Source: Hymenoscyphus infarciens | Taxonomy: Eukaryota > Ascomycota > Leotiomycetes > Helotiales > Helotiaceae | Length of the DNA stretch: 64,000 nucleotides | NCBI GenBank assembly: GCA_001414345.1 | Contig: LLCB01000255.1 | Span: forward strand, 1-64,000 | Direction: 5' to 3' | Shown here: piece after piece, positions 35,001-46,700 of the stretch | How positions within the stretch are numbered: position 1 is the stretch's first letter | How the letters are laid out: every line of letters begins with the position of its first letter | Notes under the pieces: generated by a model | Seen by the model: only the letters and a program-made list of their open reading frames with translations | Databases searched by the model: none | Told to the model about the DNA's origin: nothing | Translations under genes and position numbers: made by a program

Positions 35001-35796
35001 TGTCGTGAAATAGTTTTGTTTTAGAACTTTGACTCATCTCCATGTTTGAACATAAAGGAAAGCCAAGGGTAAAGTCCAGTAATGCTTTGCACACTTGTAG
35101 GTATAGAATACCCCCTTCGCTCGTCCCATTGTCTCCAACGACATTCAAGTCTAAGACAAACCTTGACGCTCAACTGTACCAGCCTACGGACCATGGTCAA
35201 AATAAATAGAGATAATGATGCCTTTGCTCTCTCTATTTATATCATCTATGTAAATGCTATATTAGCCTTAATAGAGAATTAACGCTGAGATTCACTAAGA
35301 GAACAGAAAAAATCATCGAAAATACCTTGAATAGTATAAGAGAACGTCACATGATTAGCGTGTGTTACTATTGTTGAAAGTGCAGTGTTGAATAAATTAA
35401 GCTAGGGCACTCTCAAGGAAGCCGCCAGGGTTTCATAAAGCTCGCTCCTCAATATTTAACAACCTCTTTTTTTTCTGCTTTTCTTCTTTTCTTCTTTTGG
35501 TGCGATAAAATCATAAACTCGAAAACAAAACGCAATAAAAGAAAAGTCACACCTCTATTCTCAAGAGGCTTGCTAAGTGACGGACCTTACAAGACCGAAG
35601 GCGAGATTGCTCTCGAGAGTGGCAAATAACCGTAATCCCCTTTGAAGGGGGTTCCTCTCAAGTGCTGTACTCGCGGTTCCAAAGGAAAGTCTACCACAAA
35701 AGGAGCAACTCGCTTAACTCAAGACGTGGTGGTGCATAGACATACGCGAGTGAAGCGATATGACAACATCGCCATCACTTCTGGTTCTCATCCTCG
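35001..35796. other. Gene-free stretch
   Basis: No supported gene. Base composition returns to normal from about 35050. Short frames near 35082 and 35642 lack any supporting feature. The right end probably contains the 3' UTR of Cys-rich member C, which is on the minus strand. Confidence 0.4.
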
Positions 35797-36270
35797 TCAA
35801 CGGGAGTTTGGAATTCTATCCAAACCCTCCCAAAACTCTTGAGAGACCTTAGTTACGATTCTGCTTGCATTCCTAGCCCATTTCCCATCCGGATCGGGTG
35901 TCCGAACAACAGGTGCCGGGAGCGGTCGTGTACTAACCTTTGGAGGCTTTCGCTGACGAAAAAGGGGTTCAGGGCAGACGATTCGGTGGAATAGGGAGGG
36001 GGTATTGCTCAAAACCCGGTTAGTAATGGTAGAGCTGGCGAGGTAAGCCCTACCTAAGCGAGTTGAACGTGCAAGGTCCCTCCGTTGCGCTGCTTGCTTC
36101 TGGCACGAGTCACAGAGACTGTACCGCAAACGAGTCCTGGTGCCGTACCAATGACAGTGCTTTACAGGATCCAAGCGGGTGTAGAAGTTACCGTAGAAAC
36201 ATCTGTCGAGCTCTGGGCACTTTTGGACGTGCCCACAGAGTTGGAAGTGGAGCAAAATGGTGTAACACAT
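35797..36270 (-). CDS. Short Cys-rich protein, family member C (long form)
   Basis: 157-residue protein starting MCYTILLHFQLCGH; longest of the four family members here. Cysteines at 2, 12, 18, 24, 39, 53 and 56 and His14 keep the M-C, C-G-H and C-x13-C-x2-C (CDSC) plan. After residue 60 it has a basic extension absent from the others (QAAQRRDLARSTRLGRAYL and a Pro/Arg-rich stretch) and ends DRIPNSR. The frame is open upstream to about 36330, but the ATG before Cys2 fits the family. A nuclear or nucleic-acid-associated role would fit the basic tail, but that is a guess. Confidence 0.6.
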   Translation of the reverse strand: MCYTILLHFQLCGHVQKCPELDRCFYGNFYTRLDPVKHCHWYGTRTRLRYSLCDSCQKQAAQRRDLARSTRLGRAYLASSTITNRVLSNTPSLFHRIVCPEPLFRQRKPPKVSTRPLPAPVVRTPDPDGKWARNASRIVTKVSQEFWEGLDRIPNSR

Positions 36271-37009
36271 CTTGTATCGATGGTAATGTGGTGGATATGG
36301 GGAGAAATGGGGGATATCTTTCACTATCAAAAGTGTCAGCTTTCGAGCTCGTATTTATCTACGATTGAATCGACCTGTTTTGGCCCTGTTCAACAAAGGT
36401 ACATTATATAGAAAATTATGGGGGTGATCTTCTTTATCAATGTTTTTTCAGTAAGGTTTATTGTTTACACTAAAATACTCCCTGGCTAGGCGCGAACAAG
36501 GTCAAAAAGCATTTGTAGCCTATCACTACGCTAGGCTTCTAACCACTTGAGTTCGCGATTGACGGGCTGTGGAAGAGATCAGGAACACCTGTAAATCGAA
36601 CATCCTGATCAAATCTCAAGCCGAATGAATCCCAGAGCTGGACTTGGAAATAACCCTGTTCTTCTTCCGCAATTCCACAGGACGAAAATTTTCAAGGCTT
36701 GGAGCTGCACTTTCCCCCTGTATTTTATGATAGACCCCTATGACGACTCTTCCCTCCTATTGGCGTATTTTGGAATTTTGTTATACCCCGTGGAACAGTC
36801 CAAAGTTCCGCTTGGGAATCTGGTTCAGTAGTGCTCGATGAATTGCTAGTTCAAGACTCGAAATAAAACCATAATCTCTCGTCACAACCAATGATCGGAA
36901 GGTTGTGGTCGGAAGAAGCAGTATTCCGATGCGTTCCATTAAGAAATTTTTAGACTTCAAGCAGTTAGCCTCTTTTCGTGGTTTAGAGTATGTGTAAACT
37001 CACCAAGGT
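36271..37009. other. Gene-free stretch
   Basis: No supported gene between Cys-rich members C and D. It contains the presumed promoter of member C on the minus strand. Confidence 0.4.
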
Positions 37010-37252
37010 TCATGTATGTCGTCTATCAATTACTCTCCCATCACCAAAACAACACAACCGGCTATGTTTACTCTTTCCAAGAAAGCTACTCTTTACGCAG
37101 TTTGGACAAAACCCGTGTCTCGTCACGTCTTCTTCCCAATGCTTTGCGCAATTTTTGGGCTCAATATCGTTTCGCGTTGCGTAAATGCAGCGGTAGGTCA
37201 CAGGACTTGGGTGACCACAGAAGCTGTAGTAGTACCTGGTTGTACTGCACAT
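37010..37252 (-). CDS. Short Cys-rich protein, family member D
   Basis: 80-residue protein starting MCSTTRYYYSFCGH. Cysteines at 2, 12, 22, 35, 49 and 52 and His14 follow the family plan with C-x13-C-x2-C (CPNC). A second Cys-Cys pair occurs near residue 67. The open frame extends upstream to 37537, but that part has no family resemblance; I take the ATG before Cys2. It lies under 800 bp from member C, on the same strand, which suggests a tandem duplication followed by divergence. Function unknown. Confidence 0.55.
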   Translation of the reverse strand: MCSTTRYYYSFCGHPSPVTYRCIYATRNDIEPKNCAKHWEEDVTRHGFCPNCVKSSFLGKSKHSRLCCFGDGRVIDRRHT

Positions 37253-37588
37253 TGCTGTTGAGTCGCGCGGAACCCTTATCAAAAAGCAATTCGACGTGAA
37301 GGTCTCCAGGATTGGAATTCTCAATGTTGCGATGCAAAAAAAACTTGGAAAGTTGAGAAAAGGTAGTTCTTTGTTTACTTCAAGGTTGAAGAACAAAGGA
37401 TGAAAAGACGGCACGTTTGCAAACATTGCGATTGTTGGATACCCATTCCGATACTTCTTTATCGCGGAACATTGTTGAGTCCATAATGGCAAGCACGGCA
37501 TCTTGAATCTACAAAAGGCCAAAAAAGAGTTAGTCATTGCTCACGCTAGCGCAAACTTTTAGAAAATCACTTCCATTACCTAAAAAAA

Positions 37589-37641
37589 ACCCTGGGAGAA
37601 TGACGAGATTTGGTTCCAGATTCTCCCAAATCATCTCGAAT
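37589..37641. repeat. Short hairpin repeat, copy B
   Basis: An inverted pair TGGGAGAAT (37593-37601) and ATTCTCCCA (37620-37628), with an extended right arm reaching TCATCTCGAAT. Read on the minus strand it resembles the hairpin inside the rhamnosidase intron at 45482-45543 in both arm sequence and loop length. Confidence 0.5.
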
Positions 37642-37712
37642 AAAATATTTAGACTATTTGGCACAATGTTCCGTAGAGCAGGTATACCGAGAGCAATGAC
37701 GGAATATCTTAC

Positions 37713-39002
37713 TCATCCGCTTGAGACTCTCAGTAGCAATTTCCCTTTCATTTTAGGATCATGAAAGTCCTTAGCAAGTTGATTTATATCCCCGAGTTCA
37801 TAGACTTTTCTTTCGGAGTAAATTCCCACTTTTGACACAAGGTCAAGCATATCTTGAACCACGTCCGGTTGTCCCAATCCACCTGGAATAATTGTAATGT
37901 CTTTTGACACAAAAATCCTCCAGTGGAAATGGATAGGGTCTTTCGGCTGTCCCACCACAACAAGAACACCATGCTTTTCAAGGATATCGGCCGAGAACTG
38001 AAAAGCTTGATTGGAATCTGTCGACACAATTATGGCATCGACTCCATCGGAACCAGGGAATTTGTTCTGGATCTCTGAGATGCATTGTTCGGTGCCATCT
38101 TCCGGATTCAACACCAAATCTGGCTGGAAGCGGGCTTCGAAGGATTCAACAAGTGACCTGGGTTCTTGACGTGTATCGATTGCAACGCATCTAAATCCCA
38201 TAGCTTTCACAAACTGGACACCTGCAATGAAGATTCAGTGTAAGTGAATTTTTGAAAGTGTAAGCGTGAACTTACCCAAATGACCTAAACCTCCAAGTCC
38301 CACAATACCAAGTATAGAATCTTTGGGTTGTCTGGCTTGTCTTATGGAATTGTACATCGTACTTCCGGCACACATGAGCGGTGCAGCTTCTTCGAAAGAC
38401 ATACTGTCCGGAAGCTTGATCGTCCACTTTGGGTCTGCGACCAAATACTCTGCCATTCCACCATCGTGGGTCAAGCCTGCTAATTCGACTTTGGAGCAAA
38501 AATTCGTGCTGCCCCCACGTTTGCATTCACGGCAGTCTCCTGACTTCAAGTGAGTAGGTTAACGAAGAAATGTGAGGGATTATTTACCACAAGATCTCCT
38601 GAAAAGACAGCAGCCGACTCGGTTGCCAACTTGGAAATTTTCCACTTTGGAACCTACACTTACAACAACTCCAACGTTCTCATGACCCGGAATCATTGGA
38701 AGCTTTCCGGAATACTCTCCCTATGAAAAGAAGCTCAACTATCAGCAAGATGAAATCTCTCGGAGGATTGAACGTGACATTCACGTGACACATAGTCACC
38801 CCAGAAGTTTTCAGACTTGACCATAAATAGAACTTACCCGGGCGACAATAGTCTCCGTATGACAGTATCCGGAAATACGAACTTGAATAAGAAGTTCATC
38901 GTCGTGTGGCGTGGGTACTGGAATATCATGTCGATACACATACGGTTTCCCAAACTCCTCCAAGTAAACGCCACGCATGGTCGTTGGGATTGACGCTGTC
39001 AT
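37713..39002 (-). CDS. Zinc-containing alcohol dehydrogenase (MDR family)
   Basis: NAD(P)-dependent alcohol dehydrogenase of the medium-chain zinc family, presumably cytosolic. Exons 39002-38838, 38720-38588, 38539-38276 and 38221-37713 give 356 residues; introns are 117, 48 and 54 nt. Catalytic zinc ligands are visible: Cys47 in GYCHTE and His68/Glu69 in PGHENVG. Four structural-zinc cysteines follow (SCGDCRECK...NFC at about 99-114), with one extra residue before the last Cys compared with the usual spacing. The cofactor fold shows GLGGLGHLG. The third exon's start uses an acceptor inside the sequence GTCAG|GA; it is the only one that keeps the frame. Substrate is unknown, and family members reduce or oxidise many alcohols and aldehydes. 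Confidence 0.85.
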
Positions 39003-40192
39003 ACCTTAGGCTTGGTAATTTTAAGCTTCGATTGGAGATTCGATCAGAGATGTGTCTGAATCACTTGTTGGTGCCGTAAGAGGTTGGCCTGTTGAGAGTC
39101 TAGCATCAGATAAAGTAGTTGGTGGTATGATTTGGTGAAGTGTCGGTGGCGAACCCAGCTTCGGAGCGGTGGCACTACAACACCACGAGGCTTCAGCAAA
39201 AAACATTAAAAGAAAGAAATTGTCCATTCTTTGCAAATCTCTTTTGATGTTCACAACTGTAAGTAGTTCATGATTTCGTTTGATTAACTTGAAACATATT
39301 TAAAAGCTGATGTGAGTGTTTATAACACTTCACCGCATGCCTAAAAGGGCTTGGATACGCATAAATTACAAAGAAGCTATGAGAGCTTTAGTCATTGCTT
39401 TGCATACAAACACCTGGATTTCGAGTATCTTAAAGTCTAGTATATCTGAGAGTTGTTTGAGAAGGGTTGAAACATTCATACACTCGAACTAATAATTACC
39501 ATACATTCCTAGAGTATTAAGAGGTACCGAGTGGTGTACGCAGAGTAACGATTGAGTTTCTTACAATGTTTGAAACTCTTATAACTTACTTGCAAAAATA
39601 CGACATAACAACCTGAAGTCATTTCCTAAAGATCGAAGCGATGAAGTGTGATAAATTGAAGTTCGACGGTGATCTATTCCGGAGCGAGGAAAAATGAAAA
39701 TAGATACGAACCCTCGCCAGCAAAATAACTCGAACTCCCACCCAGACAACAAAAGCATCCTATATCGTGACAACCCGTTGGCCTACCAATTGCCACGATA
39801 CTCAAGGGTTGTCTATTGATCCACTCGTATAACCCTCGTCATGAGCCTCCCACTCCCTAACCCTGGTCCAAAGAAGATGACACGAAGAAAAAATACCGAG
39901 AAATGAAAATAAAACTTGAGACTTCCGGAGTTCTAGTAAACAGAATGGAACGTTGATTGTGGAAACCGGGGTACATCACGAGAGTGGTAGGATACATATA
40001 GAGATAAGTTGAAGCCTGGAATGAAACGAACAAGCTTTCGTATTGGATATACGCTGGTGAAATTCAACGAATGCTCCGACACGAACATGAGATACTTGAT
40101 ACTTAAAGAAAGCAATGCCCACCTAGACAGACTTCTATTATTGACACTCATTAACAATTACATACAAAAGTCATTCGTTTTGTATCTTAAAT
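39003..40192. other. Gene-free stretch
   Basis: Presumed promoter region of the alcohol dehydrogenase (minus strand) and the leader of the Ser/Thr-rich gene. A 68-codon minus-strand frame ending at 39021 with a hydrophobic start was considered and not accepted. No repeats of note. Confidence 0.4.
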
Positions 40193-40930
40193 ATGCGCAA
40201 CTTCACAATAGTTATTGCCGCCTTCCTGGCAAGTCAACTATCACTGGCCGAAAAGAGGGCATCTCTTTTTAGAAACAAGCAGCTCCGCAGCAGAATCCCA
40301 AATTTCGTCAATCATTGGGACATCTTCCTCGAGCATAGGAACCAACTCTTTGTCTTCCTCTTCGGCTGCCACGATTAACTCGTCAACAAGCAGTAAGCTC
40401 TCATCCACCTCGTTGACTTCAAAGGCCCCAACAACAACCGCAACACCCACCGTAGACTCAGGTACAGGATTCATTAGCACCTCGCCACCAACGACCACTC
40501 CGCCCTTTCCAACAACTACAGAGGGGGTCTATACCAATGGAACCGTTACTGTGACTTCTTTGGGAACACTTACAACCTGCCCGGCAAGCCAGAGTTGCAC
40601 AGGCCAGACCGTAGCTGTGAGTCATATTCTCTCCTCAACTCTCACACCCCCTTTCCGGCCTACTTCATTTCTCTTTCCCCGCCCTATCCAGAACTAGATA
40701 CTAACCCAAGAAAACCAGCCTGCACCGCATCAAAAACCTGCACATGCGTCCTCCCCTCCGAAACAATTACTGCAACAGCCGGGGGAAACACATTTACGAC
40801 AAGCAAGAAAGCAAGTGCCACAGGGAAGACGACTTCAACTTCTGTTCCGATTACTGGAGGTACTGGGAGGGTGGAAGCGGGAAGGATTTTTGGGAATTGT
40901 TTTGGCTGTTTTGGGGATCTTGTAAGTGAT
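40193..40930 (+). pseudogene. Ser/Thr-rich secreted surface protein, frame disrupted
   Basis: Pieces of a fungal secreted mannoprotein-like protein. A signal peptide (MRNFTIVIAAFLASQLSLAEKR) starts at 40193 in one frame. From about 40275 a Ser/Thr-rich body (IGTSSSSIGTNSLSSSSAAT and a TTTATPTVDSGTGF stretch) follows in another frame. A probable intron (donor near 40617, acceptor at 40718) leads to a Cys-containing region (CTASKTCTCVLPSETITA) in a third frame. The last frame change falls at a T/G homopolymer near 40890, after which a hydrophobic GPI-signal-like end (GFLGIVLAVLGIL, stop at 40923) appears. Both unexplained shifts sit at homopolymers, so base-calling errors are as likely as true decay. 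A 40-nt intron (40233-40272) could repair the first shift but would shorten the signal peptide. Confidence 0.5.
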
Positions 40931-41275
40931 CGATTCATGGATTAATGATTTGGTGGCTTGGTGATTTGGCGTTGGAGTTTTGCATAGGTTGAGAAGTGAC
41001 GAAATGCACAAGTGGAAGATGGGAAGGCAATTCTGGAGGGTTTGTTAGTAGATCTGTCTAGAATGAGGATGTAATATTAGTTATTTATGATACACAGAAG
41101 AACAACGGGATGAAGATTTTGATTTCAACAAACCAGCAATTTCAAATGCAAGACACATCGAGCAAACCACGAGGAAAGAAGTGAAAATGAGAACTGCTTC
41201 CCGCAGTCATAAAATTTGAAATCTATGATTCATGGGTATCAATAAAATCCTTCCTGTAGCCGTAAAAAAAACTTC
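40931..41275. other. Gene-free stretch
   Basis: Between the convergent Ser/Thr-rich gene and the kinetochore gene; probably the two 3' UTRs. Nothing else seen. Confidence 0.4.
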
Positions 41276-43376
41276 CTAACTCTTCCGCGACTCAAGCGCA
41301 GAAGCAGCCCGCTCCAAGAACCCGTTGAAGTTCTTAATCTGCCCTAGAATACCACCCGAACCACCCTGATTGCTGACTAGGCTAGCCACTCGTTTGAGCA
41401 AGACTTCGACACCACTCATTTGAAGATTTTTGTCGGGTTCGGATTGGGTTCTGCCCCGATCGACAGCTAATTCGACATCATGCATTGCCAGGTTTAATTC
41501 ATGATTTTCCTACTCCATGTTAGTCCATGCGCCCAGGGGATAAGTGATATGTATCCATACCTGTGCATGTTTGCTTTCGGTTTCATGTCCAACTCTTATT
41601 TCATCCATACGTAAAGCCACCTCCTGACGTTCTGCTCTAGCACGACGGATCTCATCCCGCAGTGATAACTTTTTCCTCTGTTCCTCTCGAACGCGTTTCT
41701 CGAGAGAAAATGAACTATCGAGGTTTAACCGCTGGCTACTATCAGTACGAATCAAAAGGCGGAAAGGGGATTAAACGTACGTGTGATAAGAGGCGTGAAT
41801 CTAATTCTTCACCAAATGCCTTTACTGCACGATGTTTGGTTCTGTACTCGCGCCTTGAAGCAGGATCATCGGCATTACTCCCGCCTTCTTCGATAAAGTC
41901 TAACGATGTCGACACTACCTCCTGGCAAAGGTCATTGAATACGTCCATACTATTCATGTCGGCTCGCTTGTCGACGGGAATTTCATAATCGCTTTCATCG
42001 TCATCGTAATCAGGCTTGCTTGTAAGACGATAAACAGTAACCGGAATTGGGCTTCCCATTCGAACCCTGGCTTTCTTGACAGCCTTTTTGGGCGCTTTCG
42101 CGGAACCTTTTGCGACCGATCTTGAAACTGCTTTAGGATGTGGTCGGGGCTGCCGCTCCTGAACCGGACTTGATGCTGGCTGTTTCTTTCTTCGAGTCTT
42201 CGCAGGTCTTGTTTGTTGCAGTTCGGCTTCGTCCAGGTCGGGTGATGCTGCTGGGATATTTCGGGACCTTCTTCGACCCTGATGTTTCTTCAATATAGCA
42301 GTCGCCTCAATATCCCCAATAGCCTCAGCGTCCTCGCCCTCGTCTTCAGGTAATCTATTCTCTTTTTCCACCTCATCTGGGGTATCCACTGCAATGTTTT
42401 GTTTTCGAGTTCGCCTTTTCGGTCTGCTGGGGGAAGGTTCGACATTGTCAATGTTGGAGGAATCGATTTCGAGATCGCCCTGTTCGAATGAATCCTCGTG
42501 AATTGAAGGGCTGGCAGCTACCTCTCCTCTCAGGCTCTTCCTTCGGGAGGCTGGGGTTCCTGATGCCCTGGCTGGACTTGGGGTACCATTCTGGACGTTT
42601 TGTAGTTTGGAGCTCGAAGCAAGGATATTTGTAATCGTTCTACGACCACTCCCAGGCGCATCTACCGGGCTTTCTCGAACTTCTTCAACTCTAGAGTCCA
42701 TCAGAGGCGTAGTTTGATTGCCGGCGCGAGACACGGATTCAGGCAATCCGAGATCTGGCGAAGATACGCGTGTGGGAGACACCTCGTTATCTGCAGGAAT
42801 ATTTATTGAGACATCGGAAACCGAATTCTCCTGTGGTTCCTCATCTTGAGATTCTCCCCCTTGAAGTTCCTCATGTGTTTCGGAAACATCGGGCATAGGT
42901 TGAGGTCGAGAGGATCGTGTGCTTCTTCCCCCCGATGATAGTTGGTTGTCGGTGTCAAGTTTCCTTCTCTTCGCGGATGTATTGGCATCAATATTGCTGC
43001 TCCTTCTCTTGAGTACTGTCTTGACTACATCTGCCGCGGGCTGCTGTGCTGCTGGTGGGCTCTGGGTAGCGGGCGTTTGTTGAGTGGGAAGGATGGTAGG
43101 TGGTTCGAGGCGGGGACTTCTTCGAGAAGGTCCAGGAGCAGAGGGTTCCTCTGGCAGAGGAGCCAGGACGGGAAATGTGAGGCCGAAATCGACATCTTTT
43201 ACTTGTCGTCTCCTAATTACCCCACTGTTAATTACCAAATCGTGGAAGTTGGGGGTATGTTTGGATGGTCGTACTGGCTTCCTCGGAGCCTTTGCTGCAT
43301 GCGCTCCTCTCGAGCTAGACGAATGTTAGGATATTATAAAGGCAGAGAAGCACAAGTATAACTTACTGGCATCCAT
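41276..43376 (-). CDS. Inner kinetochore protein, AME1/CENP-U-like
   Basis: Probably the Ame1/CENP-U/Mis17 subunit of the inner kinetochore, which pairs with Okp1/CENP-Q and binds the Mis12 complex. Exons 43376-43367 (10 nt), 43306-41781, 41731-41561 and 41509-41276 give 646 residues. Residues ~40-390 are disordered with many Ser-Pro, Lys/Arg and acidic runs. The conserved part begins near SPIPVTVYRLTSKP and continues through NSMDVFNDLCQEVV into a coiled coil (EKRVREEQRKKLSLRDEIRR) and a C-terminal ILGQIKNFNGFLERA helix, the layout of Ame1. The first exon encodes only MDA plus one base; the second-exon acceptor (CTCGAGAG|GA) is the one that keeps the phase. The family call rests on motif order, not alignment; another coiled-coil chromatin protein is possible. 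Confidence 0.65.
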
Positions 43377-43774
43377 GACTGGTAATTGTAATATTTTTAG
43401 GGGAGTTTGAGTGGTCGCGTACTCAGTGATTTTGACGCGTTATTGTTATCGGGACCAAGCGCAGATCCTCCAGGTATTTCCCCAGATCACGTGCAACCTT
43501 CTTGAACATCCCTTGAACCTGCAGTAGCTGGCGTTGAGCAGGGAAGCCTTCATTTGAATACCATTCACCTCGATTGCTATTCTACTGCATACACGTAAGT
43601 GTGTATTGCCCCGCATCCAGCACTGCCAAACATGGTGAATATGGAATCAAAGCCTTTGCTTTTTGGTGAACTCGCTTGGCTGAAACCCCGCACCAAGCTC
43701 TATTTAACGTCATCGTAAGAAAGGCTCTGTCAACATGAACTTGACATCTGGCAAGAATCTTTACTTCCGACAAG
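43377..43774. other. Shared divergent promoter region
   Basis: About 400 bp between the divergent starts of the kinetochore gene (minus) and the rhamnosidase gene (plus). No gene. Both promoters must lie here. Confidence 0.5.
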
Positions 43775-46700
43775 ATGAATTACATCTCCTCAGTTGCATC
43801 TACCGCTTTGCAGAGAAAGGATAAGATGGCTGGCCATCATTCAAAGCCTGCAAATCCTTTGAGCTACCCCCAGAGTGCACAACCCTTCAGCTCCAAGCTG
43901 TTCAAGAATCCGACCCCGGAGTACAGAGGATGTCCTTTATGGGCTTGGAATGCGAAGCTGGATAAGGCCCAATTACTCCGTCAAATAGATAACTTTCAAG
44001 CTATGGGTTTGGGGGGTTTTCATATGCATGTCCGCATTGGTCTTGACACGGAATACAGTGAGTATCTGGGCTAGTTTCTCCGAGTAAAACGGCTTCTTTG
44101 GGTAAATCCTAGAGCTGCGACATTCTCCGTTCTCGAAATTTCTACAATGGTCCTTGAGACTCGTACTCTTTCTACTCCTTGAGAATTCCTAAAGCAGTAT
44201 ACTGACTCCGAGATTCTGTAGTGGGCGATGAATTCATGTAGCTTCATCTACTCTAGTTTACATGAACCTTTTCTAACATAAATTATAGGGATTTGGTGAA
44301 AGCCTGTGTAGACTACGCCGAAAGTAAAAATATGCTCGCATGCCTGTTGGTGGTTTCTTGCTGTTCAATGGAGACGAATGCTTACACACAACAGCTACGA
44401 CGAAGATCGCTGGCCTTCTGGTGCTGCTGGTGGGCTAGTCACGAAGAAATTCCCCGAGCACAAAGGAAAACATCTCCTATTTACCCCACACCTCTACGGC
44501 ACAGTACCGCTGGGTGGAGACCGCTCTCCTTCCTCGGCTCGTGCCTGCCGCAGTGAGAATGGTCACCTTATTGCAACATACGACATTACACTGGACGAAA
44601 ATGGATGTCTCAAGTCAAGTAAACTCTTGAAGAAGGGGGAATCTGGAGCCAACATCTGGTATCTTTACGAGGAAACCAATCCAGGCTCCGCTTGGTTCAA
44701 CGACCAAACTTACATCGATACTCTAAGCACCAAAGCCATGGCCCAGTTCATAGAAATGACACACGAAGTCTACAAGTCGAAGATTGGAGATAAGTTCGGT
44801 ACGGTAGTGCCTTGCATATTTACCGATGAGCCGCAATTCGCTATCAAAACAACACTTTCAAATCCTAGAGCCGGAGAAGACGTATTTCTACCATGGACAA
44901 CGGATCTACCGGAGACTTTCAAAAAGGGGTATTCTGCGGATATTATTGAAGATCTTCCACAACTGGTATGGAACCTGCCAGAGGGAAAACCCAGTGCTTC
45001 GAGATATCATTTTCATGATCACGTCTGTGAGCGATTTGTTTCATCGTTCATGGACCAGATTGGTCAATGGTGTAAAAAGAATGGTATCATGTTGAATGGC
45101 CATATGATGGAGGAACCCACGCTTTACTCGCAGACATCAGCGATTGGTGAAGCTATGCGTTGCTATAGGAGTATGGAAATGCCTGGAATGGACCTACTTT
45201 GTAAGTCACAACCCCTCGGATTATGATATTTTGATGGGCAAAGGCTGACTAGTTCAATTCAAGGCGATTGGACGGAATACAATACAGCCAAGCAGGCAAG
45301 TCTTTCATGTTTCGAAGACTTTCAGATATTGATACAACTAACTTATTCAATTAGGTCTCATCAGTAGCAAGACAGAACGGTTTGAGGGGAGCAATGTCAG
45401 TAATTTCTGATGTCGAGGGAGTTGGTTGTTGTTATCAGTCACCCATTCGGTAAACATTATGCAAGATGGGCTAGTTTAATCATCCGAGAAGGTTTGGGAG
45501 AATCACAAATTTGATATCTAAATTCTCCTAAACCTTTTCGATTAATAGCTATAATTGCCTAAGAAGAAAATGAGTGCCGGGGAGCAATCGTCAAGCTTCC
45601 ATTTCATCTTCAACTTTATTCCCTTCCGTAATTAAGTCTTTGGGCACTTTGCTGACATGTTTATCATTCAGGTGTGAAATTTACGGCGTCACTCACTGGA
45701 CTTTCACTTTCCAAGACCATAAAGGCTGTGGTGACTGGCAGGCTGCTCTTGGAATAACCTTTCGAGTCCACCACTTGACGTGGTTGAGCATGGCCGGGGA
45801 AGGCAAGAGAGACTACCCAGCCTCTATTGGTTATCAAAGCCCATGGTTCAAGGAATACTCATATGTGGAAGATCATTTCGCACGAGTCGGGGTGGCCTTG
45901 ACCAGAGGAAAAGCCGTAACAAAGATTGCTGTCGTTCACCCCATCGAAAGCTACTGGCTAGCTTGGGGACCCAACGGTGCTGGGAATGAAAGAGACGAGA
46001 GAGAGCGAGCTTTTGGCGATCTTACTCACTGGTTGTTACATGGGCTTTTAGACTTTGATTTTATCGCAGAAAGTCTGCTTCCCGGACAAGTCTCAGGCAA
46101 GGTCAATGGGAAGAAGCTCCAGGTCGGGGCATGCGAATATGATGTTGTTGTCGTCCCAAACCTACGGACAATTCGCTCTACTACGCTGAAAATTCTGCGA
46201 GAATTCTCGAAGGCAGGAGGCAAAGTTATTGTTGCTGGGAGCGCTGCAGAGCTTGTCGATGCAAGAGTTCCGGAGACGTACCCCTCATTGGGCAACAGCC
46301 AGAGCGTTTTTTGGAGCCAGGACAGCATTCTTTCTGCTTTGGAACCATGGCGTGACCTTCGCATTGTCACTGACCAGGGAACACCCGCGGACAACTTATT
46401 ACACCAGATACGACAAGATGGAGATGTTCGTTTCGCCTTTATTTGCAACAGAGACCGGAACAACCCCGTCCAAACGGTCATCAAGTTCAAGGGAAAATGG
46501 TCAGTCGAAAATATGGACACCTTGACTGGAGTCGAAAGCAAAATACTTTCACACGTTTCCGACGGCTGGACAATTTTTCCATATAGATTTGAAGGTTGCG
46601 CTAGTTTACTTGTCAGACTGTCACCTACTAAAAGCAGCGAGCTAAGCTTATCAAGTCTTGCCCTTAACGAGCCGATCACCCAAATCAAAATTTCTGGTCC

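Noticed and set aside
39021..39227. 68-codon minus-strand frame with hydrophobic start, ending 19 bp before the dehydrogenase start
   Set aside because: Short, no homology recognised, and lies in the expected promoter of the alcohol dehydrogenase.
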